Origin: Rhizobium sp. SL42 | Lineage (GTDB): Bacteria; Pseudomonadota; Alphaproteobacteria; Rhizobiales; Rhizobiaceae | DNA: 64,000 nucleotides | Assembly (NCBI RefSeq): GCF_021729845.1 | Contig: NZ_CP063397.1 | Span: forward strand, 3,999,938 to 4,063,937 | Direction: 5' to 3' | Part shown: in pieces, positions 44,365 to 53,024 of the stretch | How the letters are laid out: each line of letters begins with the position of its first letter | Position numbering within the stretch: the stretch's first letter is position 1 | Translations under genes and position numbers: made by a program | The notes under the pieces: model-generated | What the model was told of the DNA's origin: nothing | Databases searched by the model: none | Seen by the model: the letters and a program-made list of their open reading frames with translations, nothing else

Positions 44365-47112
44365 ATGACGATTGGAAAACTGGTTAAATCGCTGCTCATG
44401 GCAGGTGTGATGACGGTTGCCACCGGAACTCCGGGAAGAAGCGAGCCCATCGATGTCCGGTTCTTGCCGCCGGACATCGACCTCCCCAAATCGGCAGTCT
44501 GCACGCCCCGCATCCGCGATGAAGACATGATCGCCGACTGGACGGCATGGGACCGCAAGGCCCTGCCCAAGCGTGAAACCTATTCCATCACACGCGACAT
44601 GAACCGTTTGCGCGATATCGACGCCCGACGTTTCGAGCCGATCCTCACCCGCATGCAACAACTTTTGCCAACCATCAAGCGAGACTATAGCGACAAGGAC
44701 GCGCTGTTCGACAAGGTCAAGCTGATGCTGGCAATGGGCGAAGGTGAAACGGTTCGGGAACAAGGTCTCGTCGGCAAGCTTCTGGAAAACAAGGACCACC
44801 CCGCCGGATCTCTGAATACGCTTGCCGATTACCTTATCGACGGCAAGGGTATAGAAACCGACCGGACCCGGGGCCTAGAACTCAAGGTCCAGGCTGCCTA
44901 TGGTGGCAACGCGGACGCCATCCTCGACCTCGCCCGCATGACCAAAAACGGCGAACAGATTTCCAAATGGGATATCGAACCGGAACTGGCCGTCAACATG
45001 GCCTTCGGTTCGCTGGTTGGTGTTCTCGATGAAGGTATTTGCGACCGTATCGGCCGCGTCGCGCGTGAATACGACGGTGGCGAGATCGTCAAGAATGACC
45101 CGAATGTCAGCCTTGTCTGGTACAAGTTCGCCGCCGATCTTGGCGATACATCCGCGGCCTGGGAAGTCGCCGAATACAATCTGCTGAGCGAAAAGATCAT
45201 CAAGGATAATGATGTTCTGGTGAAATATCTGACGATGGCGGCAGACGGTGGCAACATGGCCGCGATCCTGGAGCTCGGCCGGCTCTACGCCGATGGTGCA
45301 ATCGTCGAGCGTGATCGGGAAAAAGCGCTTCACTATTACGGCATCGCGGAAAGATCCGGAAATCAGGCCGGACTGGTGAAGCAAGCCCAACTTTACGAGC
45401 AGACCAAGGATACCTCCACGGCAGACGCGGCAGCCTACGAGACCACGCTCCGCCAGCTCATCGAACGAGCAGACCCTCCGCCCTGGGCCTTCACGCGTCT
45501 TGCACGTCTGGTCCAGAACAGGGAGGGCGTCTGGCAATCGGCGGAAAAGACCAAACCTTTGCTGGAAGAAGCGGTTAAGCGCGGTGACATCGAAGGCGGC
45601 ATCGATCTCGCCGAACTTCTCGTGCGCGAAAGTCCGAGTGCAGCCACTCTCGCCCGCTCGACCGATCTTCTCAGCCAGGCAATCCAGAGCAATGGCGAAA
45701 TCAATGCCATTGCCAAGTTGCAGCGCATCTATCTCTGCATCGATCCGAATGGCCCCGACCTGGAGGCTGCGGCCTATTGGTCGGATATTGAAGCAGGCGC
45801 GGGCAACAAGACCCTCAATCTCAAGGCCGATCAGATTGACCAGCTCCCGCAACTCAAGGATCCGCTTGTGATTGCAGCGATCCAGACCCAGGCACTCTAC
45901 GGCCGTGCCAGCGCCTTGGCCCTGTATCAACGCTATCTGAAAAGCGCCGGTTACGCAGAACAGGTGCTGAAATTCTGGGAGCAGCGCGCCGAGGTTCGGC
46001 GCGGCGCGACCGTTGAAGCCGTCCTGCTGGATTTCAAGCAGAACGTCGAGAAAGGTCGGATGACCGAAGCCAAGCAGAGTATCCGGCTGACCAGTGAAGC
46101 GATGAGCGTCGATGCCGGGCTGAGCTTTGCACGCTTCCTTATCGAAAACTACGCCAGCGACCGCGACAGTGTGCAACTTGCCAAGGAAATCCTGAAGCCA
46201 CTGGCTGAAGGCGGCTACGGTCGCGCCATCCGGCTCTTGGAAGAACTGGAGGGCGAAGGCCTCGATCCGCTTTCCTCGCCTGTCAGCTACTATGGCGATG
46301 TGATGAAGCAGAAGGGCGACATGGCCGCCCAGTTGCTGCTTGCCGAGAATGCCGAGGACGATGCAACGCGTGAGCTCTTCTATCAGCGCGCCATCGGCTC
46401 GCAACGCTGCGACTACGATGACTCGATGTCACTCGCCGAGTTCGCCATGCGGCACAACCGAGAAGATGCCAAGCGCTGGTTGGCGATCGCGACCCATATC
46501 GCGACCGATGATGCCTGGCGCAAGGTCAAGATCGCCGACATGTATATGGAACTCAACACGCCGGACACCAACAAGACGGCGCTTGATCTGTACGCCGAGG
46601 CTCGCAGCGGTGGCGAACCGGCGGCCTTCTACCGTCTGGTGAAATACTATGCCAACAATGCCGGTGACGCTTATGATCCGAAGGCGGCGAGCGACATCTT
46701 CGTTGACCTCGTTCAGCGCTCGGATCTCAACAGCATGCCCGAAAAACTCCTCATGCTGGCCAACATGAAGCCTGAAATCAGGCGTCAAGTAAGCCTGAGG
46801 ATCAATGTCAGGGATCTCTATCAACGTTCTGCCGACACCGGCCAGCCAGTGGCCATGCGGGAACTGGGCAAGCTGCTGCGCAACGACCCGAAGCAAAGCC
46901 TGGCCATCGTCGATGCTTTTGCATGGCTGAAGAAGGCGGCTGAAGCTGGTGATGCTGAAGCCATGTATCTGCTTTCGCAGTCTTATGCCTACGGCACGGG
47001 AACAAAGCCCGCGCTTGATGCCGCCCAATACTGGATGGCGAAGTCGGCCGCGGCTGGCTATCCCGAAGCCACCCATGTCTTGATGTTGACCAAAGCTGGA
47101 ACGGAGGGCTGA
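44365..47112 (+). CDS. Oversized AlgK-like periplasmic Sel1/TPR scaffold protein
   Basis: A 915-residue protein with a signal peptide (KSLLMAGVMTVATGTPGRS) and helical Sel1/TPR repeats throughout (for example AAILELGRLYADGAIVERDR and AMYLLSQSYAYGTGTK). Pseudomonas AlgK is an outer-membrane lipoprotein about half this size that holds AlgE and AlgX together. The order before algL and the repeat type suggest an AlgK role, but no lipobox cysteine is present. It follows a GGAGG ribosome site. The extra length may compensate for the absent porin or bridge more partners. The assignment is by architecture and context only. Confidence 0.75.
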   Translation: MTIGKLVKSLLMAGVMTVATGTPGRSEPIDVRFLPPDIDLPKSAVCTPRIRDEDMIADWTAWDRKALPKRETYSITRDMNRLRDIDARRFEPILTRMQQLLPTIKRDYSDKDALFDKVKLMLAMGEGETVREQGLVGKLLENKDHPAGSLNTLADYLIDGKGIETDRTRGLELKVQAAYGGNADAILDLARMTKNGEQISKWDIEPELAVNMAFGSLVGVLDEGICDRIGRVAREYDGGEIVKNDPNVSLVWYKFAADLGDTSAAWEVAEYNLLSEKIIKDNDVLVKYLTMAADGGNMAAILELGRLYADGAIVERDREKALHYYGIAERSGNQAGLVKQAQLYEQTKDTSTADAAAYETTLRQLIERADPPPWAFTRLARLVQNREGVWQSAEKTKPLLEEAVKRGDIEGGIDLAELLVRESPSAATLARSTDLLSQAIQSNGEINAIAKLQRIYLCIDPNGPDLEAAAYWSDIEAGAGNKTLNLKADQIDQLPQLKDPLVIAAIQTQALYGRASALALYQRYLKSAGYAEQVLKFWEQRAEVRRGATVEAVLLDFKQNVEKGRMTEAKQSIRLTSEAMSVDAGLSFARFLIENYASDRDSVQLAKEILKPLAEGGYGRAIRLLEELEGEGLDPLSSPVSYYGDVMKQKGDMAAQLLLAENAEDDATRELFYQRAIGSQRCDYDDSMSLAEFAMRHNREDAKRWLAIATHIATDDAWRKVKIADMYMELNTPDTNKTALDLYAEARSGGEPAAFYRLVKYYANNAGDAYDPKAASDIFVDLVQRSDLNSMPEKLLMLANMKPEIRRQVSLRINVRDLYQRSADTGQPVAMRELGKLLRNDPKQSLAIVDAFAWLKKAAEAGDAEAMYLLSQSYAYGTGTKPALDAAQYWMAKSAAAGYPEATHVLMLTKAGTEG

Positions 47113-47116
47113 GCCT

Positions 47117-48205
47117 TTGACCGATTTGACCACTTCACGGATATGCGGCGCTGCCGCGGTATCACTGCTCGCATTGACGGCGCTGAGTGGCACAGCATCC
47201 ATCGCGGAAGCTGCGGAAGAGACCTGCTTCGCAATCCCCGCCCCGGTGATCAGCCTCGGCTTTGGCAGCCGCTATGAAGCGGCCTCCAAAACTCGATCCG
47301 ATCTGGACGATGATTCCGACGCTGCCGTGACCAAGGCCTTGAAGCCTATCGATCTGTTTATCCAGAACCTGGCCAAGCAGGTGACCAAGGCCGGCAAGGA
47401 AACCGACGCAGCCACCCGTGCGGAGTACCAGCGCTGCGTCATCAATGCCGTATACCAATGGGCCTCGGCCAATGCACTTAGCGACATGAAGACGGACAAT
47501 GCCAAACTCTCCGTTCCTTCGCGTGTCGGCGGCATCGCCATCGCCTATGCAGAAAGCCGTAACCAGGTGAGCGGTGTGGCCGACAGACAGCGCGTCATCG
47601 AGAAATGGCTGCTGGAACGGGCTCGCGCAACGGTCGACTTCTTCGACAATGATGCAACGAAGGGGGCGGCCCGCAACAACCTGCGCGCCTGGGCGAGCCT
47701 CGCGGTTGGAGAGGTCGGCATCCTCAATGAAGACAAACCGCTGACCGACTGGGCCATTCTCAGCAACCGGACGATGATTGCCGATGCCTCTCCTGATGGC
47801 AGCCTGCCTCTTGAGATGAACCGGCAGCAATATGCTCTGCACTACCAGTTGCATGCGATGTCGCCGCTGGTCACATCAATCGCACGGCTTTGCTCTGCGG
47901 GCTATGGAAAGGGCGGGGCAGACCTGACGAAGCTGGCCACAATGGCGCGCTTCTCGATCAACGCCGTCAAGGATCCAACAATTGTTCAGAAAATCACCGG
48001 CGTCAAACAGACGGTCGAGCCTGGTTTGAAGGACAACACGTCGTCGCTCGGGTGGCTCGAACCCTATGTCGCGTTGAGCAATGACAAGAAGATGGAAACC
48101 GAGTTCGCCGACCTCCGGCCGCTGTCGAACTCCAAGCTCGGCGGCAATGTCACGGCGTTGTATGGAAACAAGCGAACGAGCTGCGTCATAACAGCCATTC
48201 GCTGA
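47117..48205 (+). CDS. algL: AlgL-like protein with both catalytic residues of the lyase replaced
   Basis: A 362-residue secreted protein of the PL5 alginate lyase family. The alignment with Pseudomonas AlgL is clear in the C-terminal half: EMNRQQYALHYQLHAMSPL for ELKRQQRALAYHNYALPPL, then LGWLEPY and SKLGGNVTALYGN. The catalytic NNHSYW is NNLRAW here (L189 for His), and the catalytic Tyr of NYAL is His (LHAM, H246). It is therefore probably not a lyase and may be kept as a periplasmic polymer-binding or complex component. The start is a TTG with GGAGGG eight bases upstream. It is the last gene of the operon. Confidence 0.82.
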   Translation: MTDLTTSRICGAAAVSLLALTALSGTASIAEAAEETCFAIPAPVISLGFGSRYEAASKTRSDLDDDSDAAVTKALKPIDLFIQNLAKQVTKAGKETDAATRAEYQRCVINAVYQWASANALSDMKTDNAKLSVPSRVGGIAIAYAESRNQVSGVADRQRVIEKWLLERARATVDFFDNDATKGAARNNLRAWASLAVGEVGILNEDKPLTDWAILSNRTMIADASPDGSLPLEMNRQQYALHYQLHAMSPLVTSIARLCSAGYGKGGADLTKLATMARFSINAVKDPTIVQKITGVKQTVEPGLKDNTSSLGWLEPYVALSNDKKMETEFADLRPLSNSKLGGNVTALYGNKRTSCVITAIR

Positions 48206-48215
48206 AGGAGAACGA

Positions 48216-48425
48216 CTATTCGGAAACGAGACGGATCTTGTGGCTGATCAGCGGGGCAACCTGCTTGATCGGTTGCGGACCACGGTCGCTATTCCACTCT
48301 CCAACTTCCATGGAGACGAGTGAACGCACGGCATCGAGCGAGAAATCACGACCATGCGTTCCCACAAGCGCCTCCTGCAGACGGCCAATCAGATCTTCGG
48401 CATCAGTATGAATAGACTGCGTCAC
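48216..48425 (-). CDS. Small protein of unknown function, convergent with the alginate-like operon
   Basis: A 69-residue protein beginning at a GTG (48425) with a strong GGAGGAACC ribosome site about nine bases upstream; the frame stays open to 48506 without a better start. It reads TQSIHTDAEDLIGRLQEALV at the start and ends PLISHKIRLVSE. No signal peptide, TM segment or known domain is recognised. It is convergent with algL (10 bp between stops) and lies downstream of the orphan cheW on the same strand, so the two could be co-transcribed. Confidence 0.55.
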   Translation of the reverse strand: MTQSIHTDAEDLIGRLQEALVGTHGRDFSLDAVRSLVSMEVGEWNSDRGPQPIKQVAPLISHKIRLVSE

Positions 48426-48648
48426 CTTCCCGGTTCCTCCGAAAATATCATGCGCCAAAGATGTGTGTTTTTCTAGCGTCCAGAAGCCAACAATGGCCCT
48501 GAACACTTAAAAAAGTCGCAATTCCTCGTGGATGGCGCGGGAACGGTGGCAACATGTTTGCCAAGATGGCAAACAAAATCCAAATGGCGGCGCGCAATCT
48601 CTGCGCACCGCGTCAACCTGGAACAGGTGAAAGTTCAAGGGGGTCGGC

Positions 48649-49125
48649 TTATGCCGCCATGCCCCAGCCGGAGGGGTCGTCTTCGCCGAACATGCGCTCA
48701 AGGCTGAGGAAGCAGATCATGCTCTTGTCATGGGCGATGATGCCGTCCGAGAACGCCGAACTCGGGCCCGTGGCGGCCGGAAGCGGCTGCAGGGTGCTAC
48801 CGGCAACGGTGAGGATATCCGATACGCCATCGACCAGCAGCCCGACGGTCATACCGTTGACTTCGGTCACGACAACGGCACTCCGCTCGGTTGCCTGTGC
48901 TGCCGGCATGCCGAGCTTGACCGCCAGGTCGACGATCGGGATCACGGTGCCGCGCAGGTTCATGACACCAAGCACTTCATAGGGTGAATGCGGGATGGGT
49001 GTGACAGGAGCCCAGCCGCGGATTTCGCGGATGGAGGTCGTCTTCACGCAGAACTCCTGATCATGCAGACGAAATGCAATGATCTCGAGCGAGTCGGCGG
49101 CATTCGAGTTTGAAGTCAAATTCAT
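48649..49125 (-). CDS. cheW: Orphan CheW coupling protein (third copy)
   Basis: A 158-residue CheW domain: IIAFRLHDQEFCVKTTSIRE, the conserved GVMNLRGTVIPIVDLAVKLG (NLRG motif) and DGIIAHDKSMICFLSLERMF. Of two nearby ATGs I chose 49125 because GGAGG lies eight bases upstream of it but only two from the earlier one. It is separated from the main chemosensory cluster by the whole alginate-like operon and is on the opposite strand. No receptor or kinase gene is beside it, so it must work with CheA and receptors encoded elsewhere. Confidence 0.92.
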   Translation of the reverse strand: MNLTSNSNAADSLEIIAFRLHDQEFCVKTTSIREIRGWAPVTPIPHSPYEVLGVMNLRGTVIPIVDLAVKLGMPAAQATERSAVVVTEVNGMTVGLLVDGVSDILTVAGSTLQPLPAATGPSSAFSDGIIAHDKSMICFLSLERMFGEDDPSGWGMAA

Positions 49126-49347
49126 TTGCATGTCCTCCCAAGCTGCTGCCGACGTGCAGCCGCGACCAAAATGCCAGCTCAATCGTGCACTCTCGAGACA
49201 ACGCCGTCTCCGCCGTCCGTGACAGAGAGCCCTTGTTCGTTCGAAACCGCAAAACGAATCGGTCTATTAGGATTAGTAAATGATAAATCCATTGATAAGC
49301 CATTAATGCCCGCACCGAATAGCCCCGCCAAGGGCAATCCGGCACCT

Positions 49348-50757
49348 CTAAGCTGGCCGCAACTCCAGATCTAGCGCGGCATTGACAAGGTCACGCCAAT
49401 CGCGATCTGCGGCCAGTCGCGGAGGAAACAAACCGGGGAGAGCAAAGAAGCTGGCGGACGGATCGGCAGGATCCACGGCCGCAGAGGCTTGGCGCAACTC
49501 CAAGGCCCGCGGATCCTCGATCTGCGGGTTCTGCATGACATAGGCAATCCAGAACGCCGTTGCTTCGGCAAAGACGGCCGCATTACGCCCTGCAGCCAGG
49601 TCATCGACTGCCGCTGCAAAAATACGCTGCGGCAGCTTCTGGCTTCCGTCCATTGCAATCTGTTTCGTGCGATGAGCGATTGTCGGGTTGCAAAAGCGCT
49701 CGATCAGTTGCTGCTGATACTGTCCGAGATCGATGCCCGGCACGGGGTCCAGCGTCAGAGCTGCAGCCGACATATGCCGGCGCACGCGATCGGCATATGT
49801 CGGCACTGCCATGACATCCTTGACATACTCAAGACCCTTGAGCTGGCCGAGATAGGCAATCATCGAATGCGGCCCGTTCAGCATCCGGAGCTTCATCTTC
49901 TCGTATGGCTCGACATCGGCAACGAACAGAGCGCCGGCACGGTCCCATTCCGGTCGACCGGAAACGAAGCGATCCTCGATCACCCATTGCATGAAGGGCT
50001 CGGTGTCCAGCGCCAGCTTGTCTTCAACACCGAGGAGATCGGCCGCACGGCGACGCGTCTCATTCGTTGCAGCAGGAACGATGCGGTCCACCATCGTGCA
50101 TGGAAACGCACCTTCCGCCGCAATCCAGCTGGCAAGCGCCGGATCGCGCGCCTGCGCCATTTCCAATACGAGACGCTCGACCACCCGACCATTGGTCGGC
50201 AGGTTGTCGCAACACAACACAGTGAAGGGCGACACGCCCGCCCGCTTGCGCCGCGCAAGCCCTTCGACCAGCATGCCGATCACACCAATCGGCGCAGCGG
50301 GCGTCACAAGATCGGCAGCAACGGCTGGATGGCGACGATCAAGTCCTCCCGATGCGGGATCGAAACCATAAGCCTTTTCCGTGACCGTCAGCGAAACGAT
50401 GCGGATTGCCGGATCGGCCAATAACACCAGCAGGCCGTCGCGGTCGTTCGCGGCCGAAATACCCCCCACGACTGAGCCGACGACACGAGGCTCTGCCCCC
50501 GATGCATCGCATGCAATCACGGAAAACAGATGATCCTGTGCTGTCAAATCACGGATCGGCTCAGACGAGCGCAGGCTCACGCCGACAATGCCCCAGTCGC
50601 CGAAGGACGCCGCAAGCGCGGTGTCCGTGTAGACCGCCTGGTGTGCGCGATGAAAGGCGCCAAAGCCGATATGAACGATGCCGGGCTTGAGCCTGGAGCG
50701 ATCATAGCGCGGCATGAGTACCCCGTCATTCAATTGGGAGGAAGAAGACAGGAGCAT
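49348..50757 (-). CDS. uxuB: Fructuronate reductase/mannitol dehydrogenase family protein (UxuB-like)
   Basis: A 469-residue long-chain polyol dehydrogenase. The NAD-binding N-terminus is GIVHIGFGAFHRAHQAVYTD, and the catalytic segment is KMKLRMLNGPHSMIAYLG (K-x9-H type). Members interconvert D-fructuronate and D-mannonate (UxuB) or mannitol and fructose. Its position directly after uxuA with a 2-bp gap favours D-mannonate oxidoreductase. An ATG at 50715 is an alternative start, but the longer form matches the family better. It is the last gene of the GntR-led uronate operon. Confidence 0.88.
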   Translation of the reverse strand: MLLSSSSQLNDGVLMPRYDRSRLKPGIVHIGFGAFHRAHQAVYTDTALAASFGDWGIVGVSLRSSEPIRDLTAQDHLFSVIACDASGAEPRVVGSVVGGISAANDRDGLLVLLADPAIRIVSLTVTEKAYGFDPASGGLDRRHPAVAADLVTPAAPIGVIGMLVEGLARRKRAGVSPFTVLCCDNLPTNGRVVERLVLEMAQARDPALASWIAAEGAFPCTMVDRIVPAATNETRRRAADLLGVEDKLALDTEPFMQWVIEDRFVSGRPEWDRAGALFVADVEPYEKMKLRMLNGPHSMIAYLGQLKGLEYVKDVMAVPTYADRVRRHMSAAALTLDPVPGIDLGQYQQQLIERFCNPTIAHRTKQIAMDGSQKLPQRIFAAAVDDLAAGRNAAVFAEATAFWIAYVMQNPQIEDPRALELRQASAAVDPADPSASFFALPGLFPPRLAADRDWRDLVNAALDLELRPA

Positions 50758-50759
50758 GA

Positions 50760-51956
50760 TCAGGACAGTCCGTAAGTGAGATGTGACAAAGTCCGCTCGA
50801 TGCCGCGCAGTTCGGCGAGACCTTTGAGGCGCCCGATTGCCGGATAGCCGGGCTGGGCGCCACGCGTCAGGTCATCGAGGATTTCCTGTCCATGGTCGGG
50901 GCGCATCGGGATCTGGTGATCCGGGCGACCCTCGGCCTTCCGTCGCTTTTCTTCCGCAACAAGTTCGGCAATGACCGCGACCATATCGGTGTCGCCTTCG
51001 AGATGTTCATCCTCGTAGAACGAACATGGCGTGCGATCCTCCTCGCGTCGGACATTGCGCAGGTGGACGAAATGGATACGGGGTGCAAACTGGCGCACCA
51101 TGGCTGGCAGGTCATTCGAACCAAGGGCTCCAAGAGACCCGGTGCAGAAAGTCATGCCATTGGCGGGGCGGTCGACCGCATTCAGCATATGGGCATAGTC
51201 GTCGGCATTCGACAAAACACGCGGCAGGCCAAGCAGCGCCCATGGCGGATCGTCCGGATGGGCGCAGATATTGATCCCAACCTCTTCGGCAACGGGCGTG
51301 ACCTCAGAAAGAAAATCGACAAGGTGCCGCTTCAGCCTTTCACGATCAATGCCGGCATAGGTCTCAAGATGCGCACGCAGCTGCGGCAGACTGTAGCCGT
51401 CAGCAGAACCGGGAAGCCCCGCCCCGATATTGCGGGAAAGGCCGAGCTTGCGCTCGTCGGTCATCCCTCGGAAACGTTGCAAGGCCTGTTCCCGGGTTTC
51501 CGGGTCATACTCGGCCGGTGCCGCCGGCCGCTCCAGCAGATGGATATCGAAGGCGACGAAATCAATACGGTCGAAGCGCATAGCTCTGGCGCCGTGCCGA
51601 GCCTTCCATCTCAGGTCCGTGCGGGTCCAGTCCAGCACCGGCATGAAATTGTAGCAGACAGTCTTGATACCCGCGGCTGACACGCGCCGAAGGGTCTCCT
51701 GCCAATGGCCGATATGCTCGCGCCAAGGCCCGGTCTGGGTCTTGATGCTTTCGGACACAGGGATGCTTTCGACGACATCCCATTGAAGCCCGCCTGCCGC
51801 AATTTCACCCTTCCGCTTGGCGATCTCCTCGACCGGCCAGACCTCCCCTGTCGGAATGTGATGCAGAGCGCTGACGATACCAAGCGCACCAGCTTGGGCC
51901 GCATCCTGCACACTCACCCGGTCGACAGGACCGAACCAACGCCATGTATGTCGCAT
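50760..51956 (-). CDS. uxuA: Mannonate dehydratase UxuA
   Basis: A 398-residue enzyme (Escherichia coli UxuA has 394) that dehydrates D-mannonate to 2-keto-3-deoxygluconate. The N-terminus MRHTWRWFGPVDRVSVQDA is typical. Further motifs are GLQWDVVESIPVSESIK, VCYNFMPVLDWTRTDL and the metal-site regions INICAHPDDPPW and IHFVHLRNVRRE. The ATG at 51956 follows AAGGGG. It lies between the idonate-type dehydrogenase gene and uxuB, giving two consecutive steps from fructuronate to KDG. Confidence 0.95.
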   Translation of the reverse strand: MRHTWRWFGPVDRVSVQDAAQAGALGIVSALHHIPTGEVWPVEEIAKRKGEIAAGGLQWDVVESIPVSESIKTQTGPWREHIGHWQETLRRVSAAGIKTVCYNFMPVLDWTRTDLRWKARHGARAMRFDRIDFVAFDIHLLERPAAPAEYDPETREQALQRFRGMTDERKLGLSRNIGAGLPGSADGYSLPQLRAHLETYAGIDRERLKRHLVDFLSEVTPVAEEVGINICAHPDDPPWALLGLPRVLSNADDYAHMLNAVDRPANGMTFCTGSLGALGSNDLPAMVRQFAPRIHFVHLRNVRREEDRTPCSFYEDEHLEGDTDMVAVIAELVAEEKRRKAEGRPDHQIPMRPDHGQEILDDLTRGAQPGYPAIGRLKGLAELRGIERTLSHLTYGLS

Positions 51957-51967
51957 GAATAACCCCT

Positions 51968-53014
51968 TCAGCGAAGAAAACTGAGTTGCACCTTGCAGGC
52001 CGCCGATCGGTCGCCCGCCTGCTCGAAGGCCGCGACCGCTTGATCGATCGGAAAGCTGTGCGAAATGATCGGCCGAACGTCGATGCTCCGGTCGGCAATC
52101 AGGTGGACGGCCTTGCCGAATTCCGCATCGAAACGCTGCGAACCGACGAGACGCAATTCCTTGCCGACCAACGCATTGAGCGGAAGCGTGATATCGCCCG
52201 TCACGCCGACCTGCACGATCAGGCCGCGCGGCCGCACCGTCGCGATTGCTGTTCTGAGCGCCGCCTCCGAAGCAGAGCATTCGAAGACCACATCGAATTG
52301 CCCCTTATCCGCCTCGAACGGAGCAAGCGCGCCTGAATCGTGACGAACATTGATCGTTCTGGTGGCCCCCATTGCCCTTGCCCTTTCGAGCGCGGCATCG
52401 GCAAGATCGGTAACCACAACGTCGGCCGCGCCGGCATGACGCGCAGCGGCCACGACCAGCGCGCCGATCGGGCCGGCCCCGGTAACGAGGACCGTGCGAC
52501 CCGAGAGATTGCCAGCCTGCGCCACCGCATGCAGACAAACTGCAAGCGGCTCGGCGCAGGCGGCTTCTCCGGCTGTGACCAGGGAGCCTGCCGGGAAGCA
52601 CTGGAGCGACGGAACAATCATCCAGTCGCGAAACATGCCCTGCGCATGCGGCAGGCGCATCGCGCTGCCCATGAACTGCATGTTGAGGCAATGGATCGGT
52701 ATCGCCTCGCGGCAAAACCGGCAGTGGCCGCAAGGCTGGCTGGGATTGACCGCGACCAGATCGCCGATTGCCAATCCTGAGACGCCGCGGCCCAGGGCGG
52801 CAACATGGCCCGACGCTTCATGGCCGGGAATGATCGGCTCACGGACACGCACCGGACCAAAGCCTCCATCTTGATAGTAATGGAGATCCGAGCCACAGAT
52901 GCCGCCGGCCGACATCTTGATCAGGACGTCTCCCTCGCCCGGCTCGCCAACATCAGCCGTTTCAACCTTGAGATCACGTTGGCCATAAAGCCGGGCAAGG
53001 CGCGTTTGCATCAT
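51968..53014 (-). CDS. Zinc-dependent alcohol dehydrogenase, L-idonate 5-dehydrogenase-like
   Basis: A 348-residue medium-chain dehydrogenase. Catalytic-zinc residues are in AGGICGSDLHYYQDGG and IIPGHEASGHV; the structural zinc lobe is CGHCRFCREAIPIHC; the NAD(P) fold is VLVTGAGPIGALVVAAA. It resembles L-idonate 5-dehydrogenase (IdnD), which oxidises L-idonate to 5-ketogluconate. In an operon with UxuA and UxuB the real substrate may be another hexonate or uronate-derived aldonate. Start is ATG ATG at 53014/53011; ten bases separate it from dctM. Confidence 0.87.
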   Translation of the reverse strand: MMQTRLARLYGQRDLKVETADVGEPGEGDVLIKMSAGGICGSDLHYYQDGGFGPVRVREPIIPGHEASGHVAALGRGVSGLAIGDLVAVNPSQPCGHCRFCREAIPIHCLNMQFMGSAMRLPHAQGMFRDWMIVPSLQCFPAGSLVTAGEAACAEPLAVCLHAVAQAGNLSGRTVLVTGAGPIGALVVAAARHAGAADVVVTDLADAALERARAMGATRTINVRHDSGALAPFEADKGQFDVVFECSASEAALRTAIATVRPRGLIVQVGVTGDITLPLNALVGKELRLVGSQRFDAEFGKAVHLIADRSIDVRPIISHSFPIDQAVAAFEQAGDRSAACKVQLSFLR

Positions 53015-53024
53015 TCCATCTCCC

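Noticed and set aside
37457..48205. Pseudogenes in the alginate-like operon because several active sites are lost
   Set aside because: All frames are intact, closely spaced and preceded by ribosome sites or overlaps, so altered function is more likely than decay.
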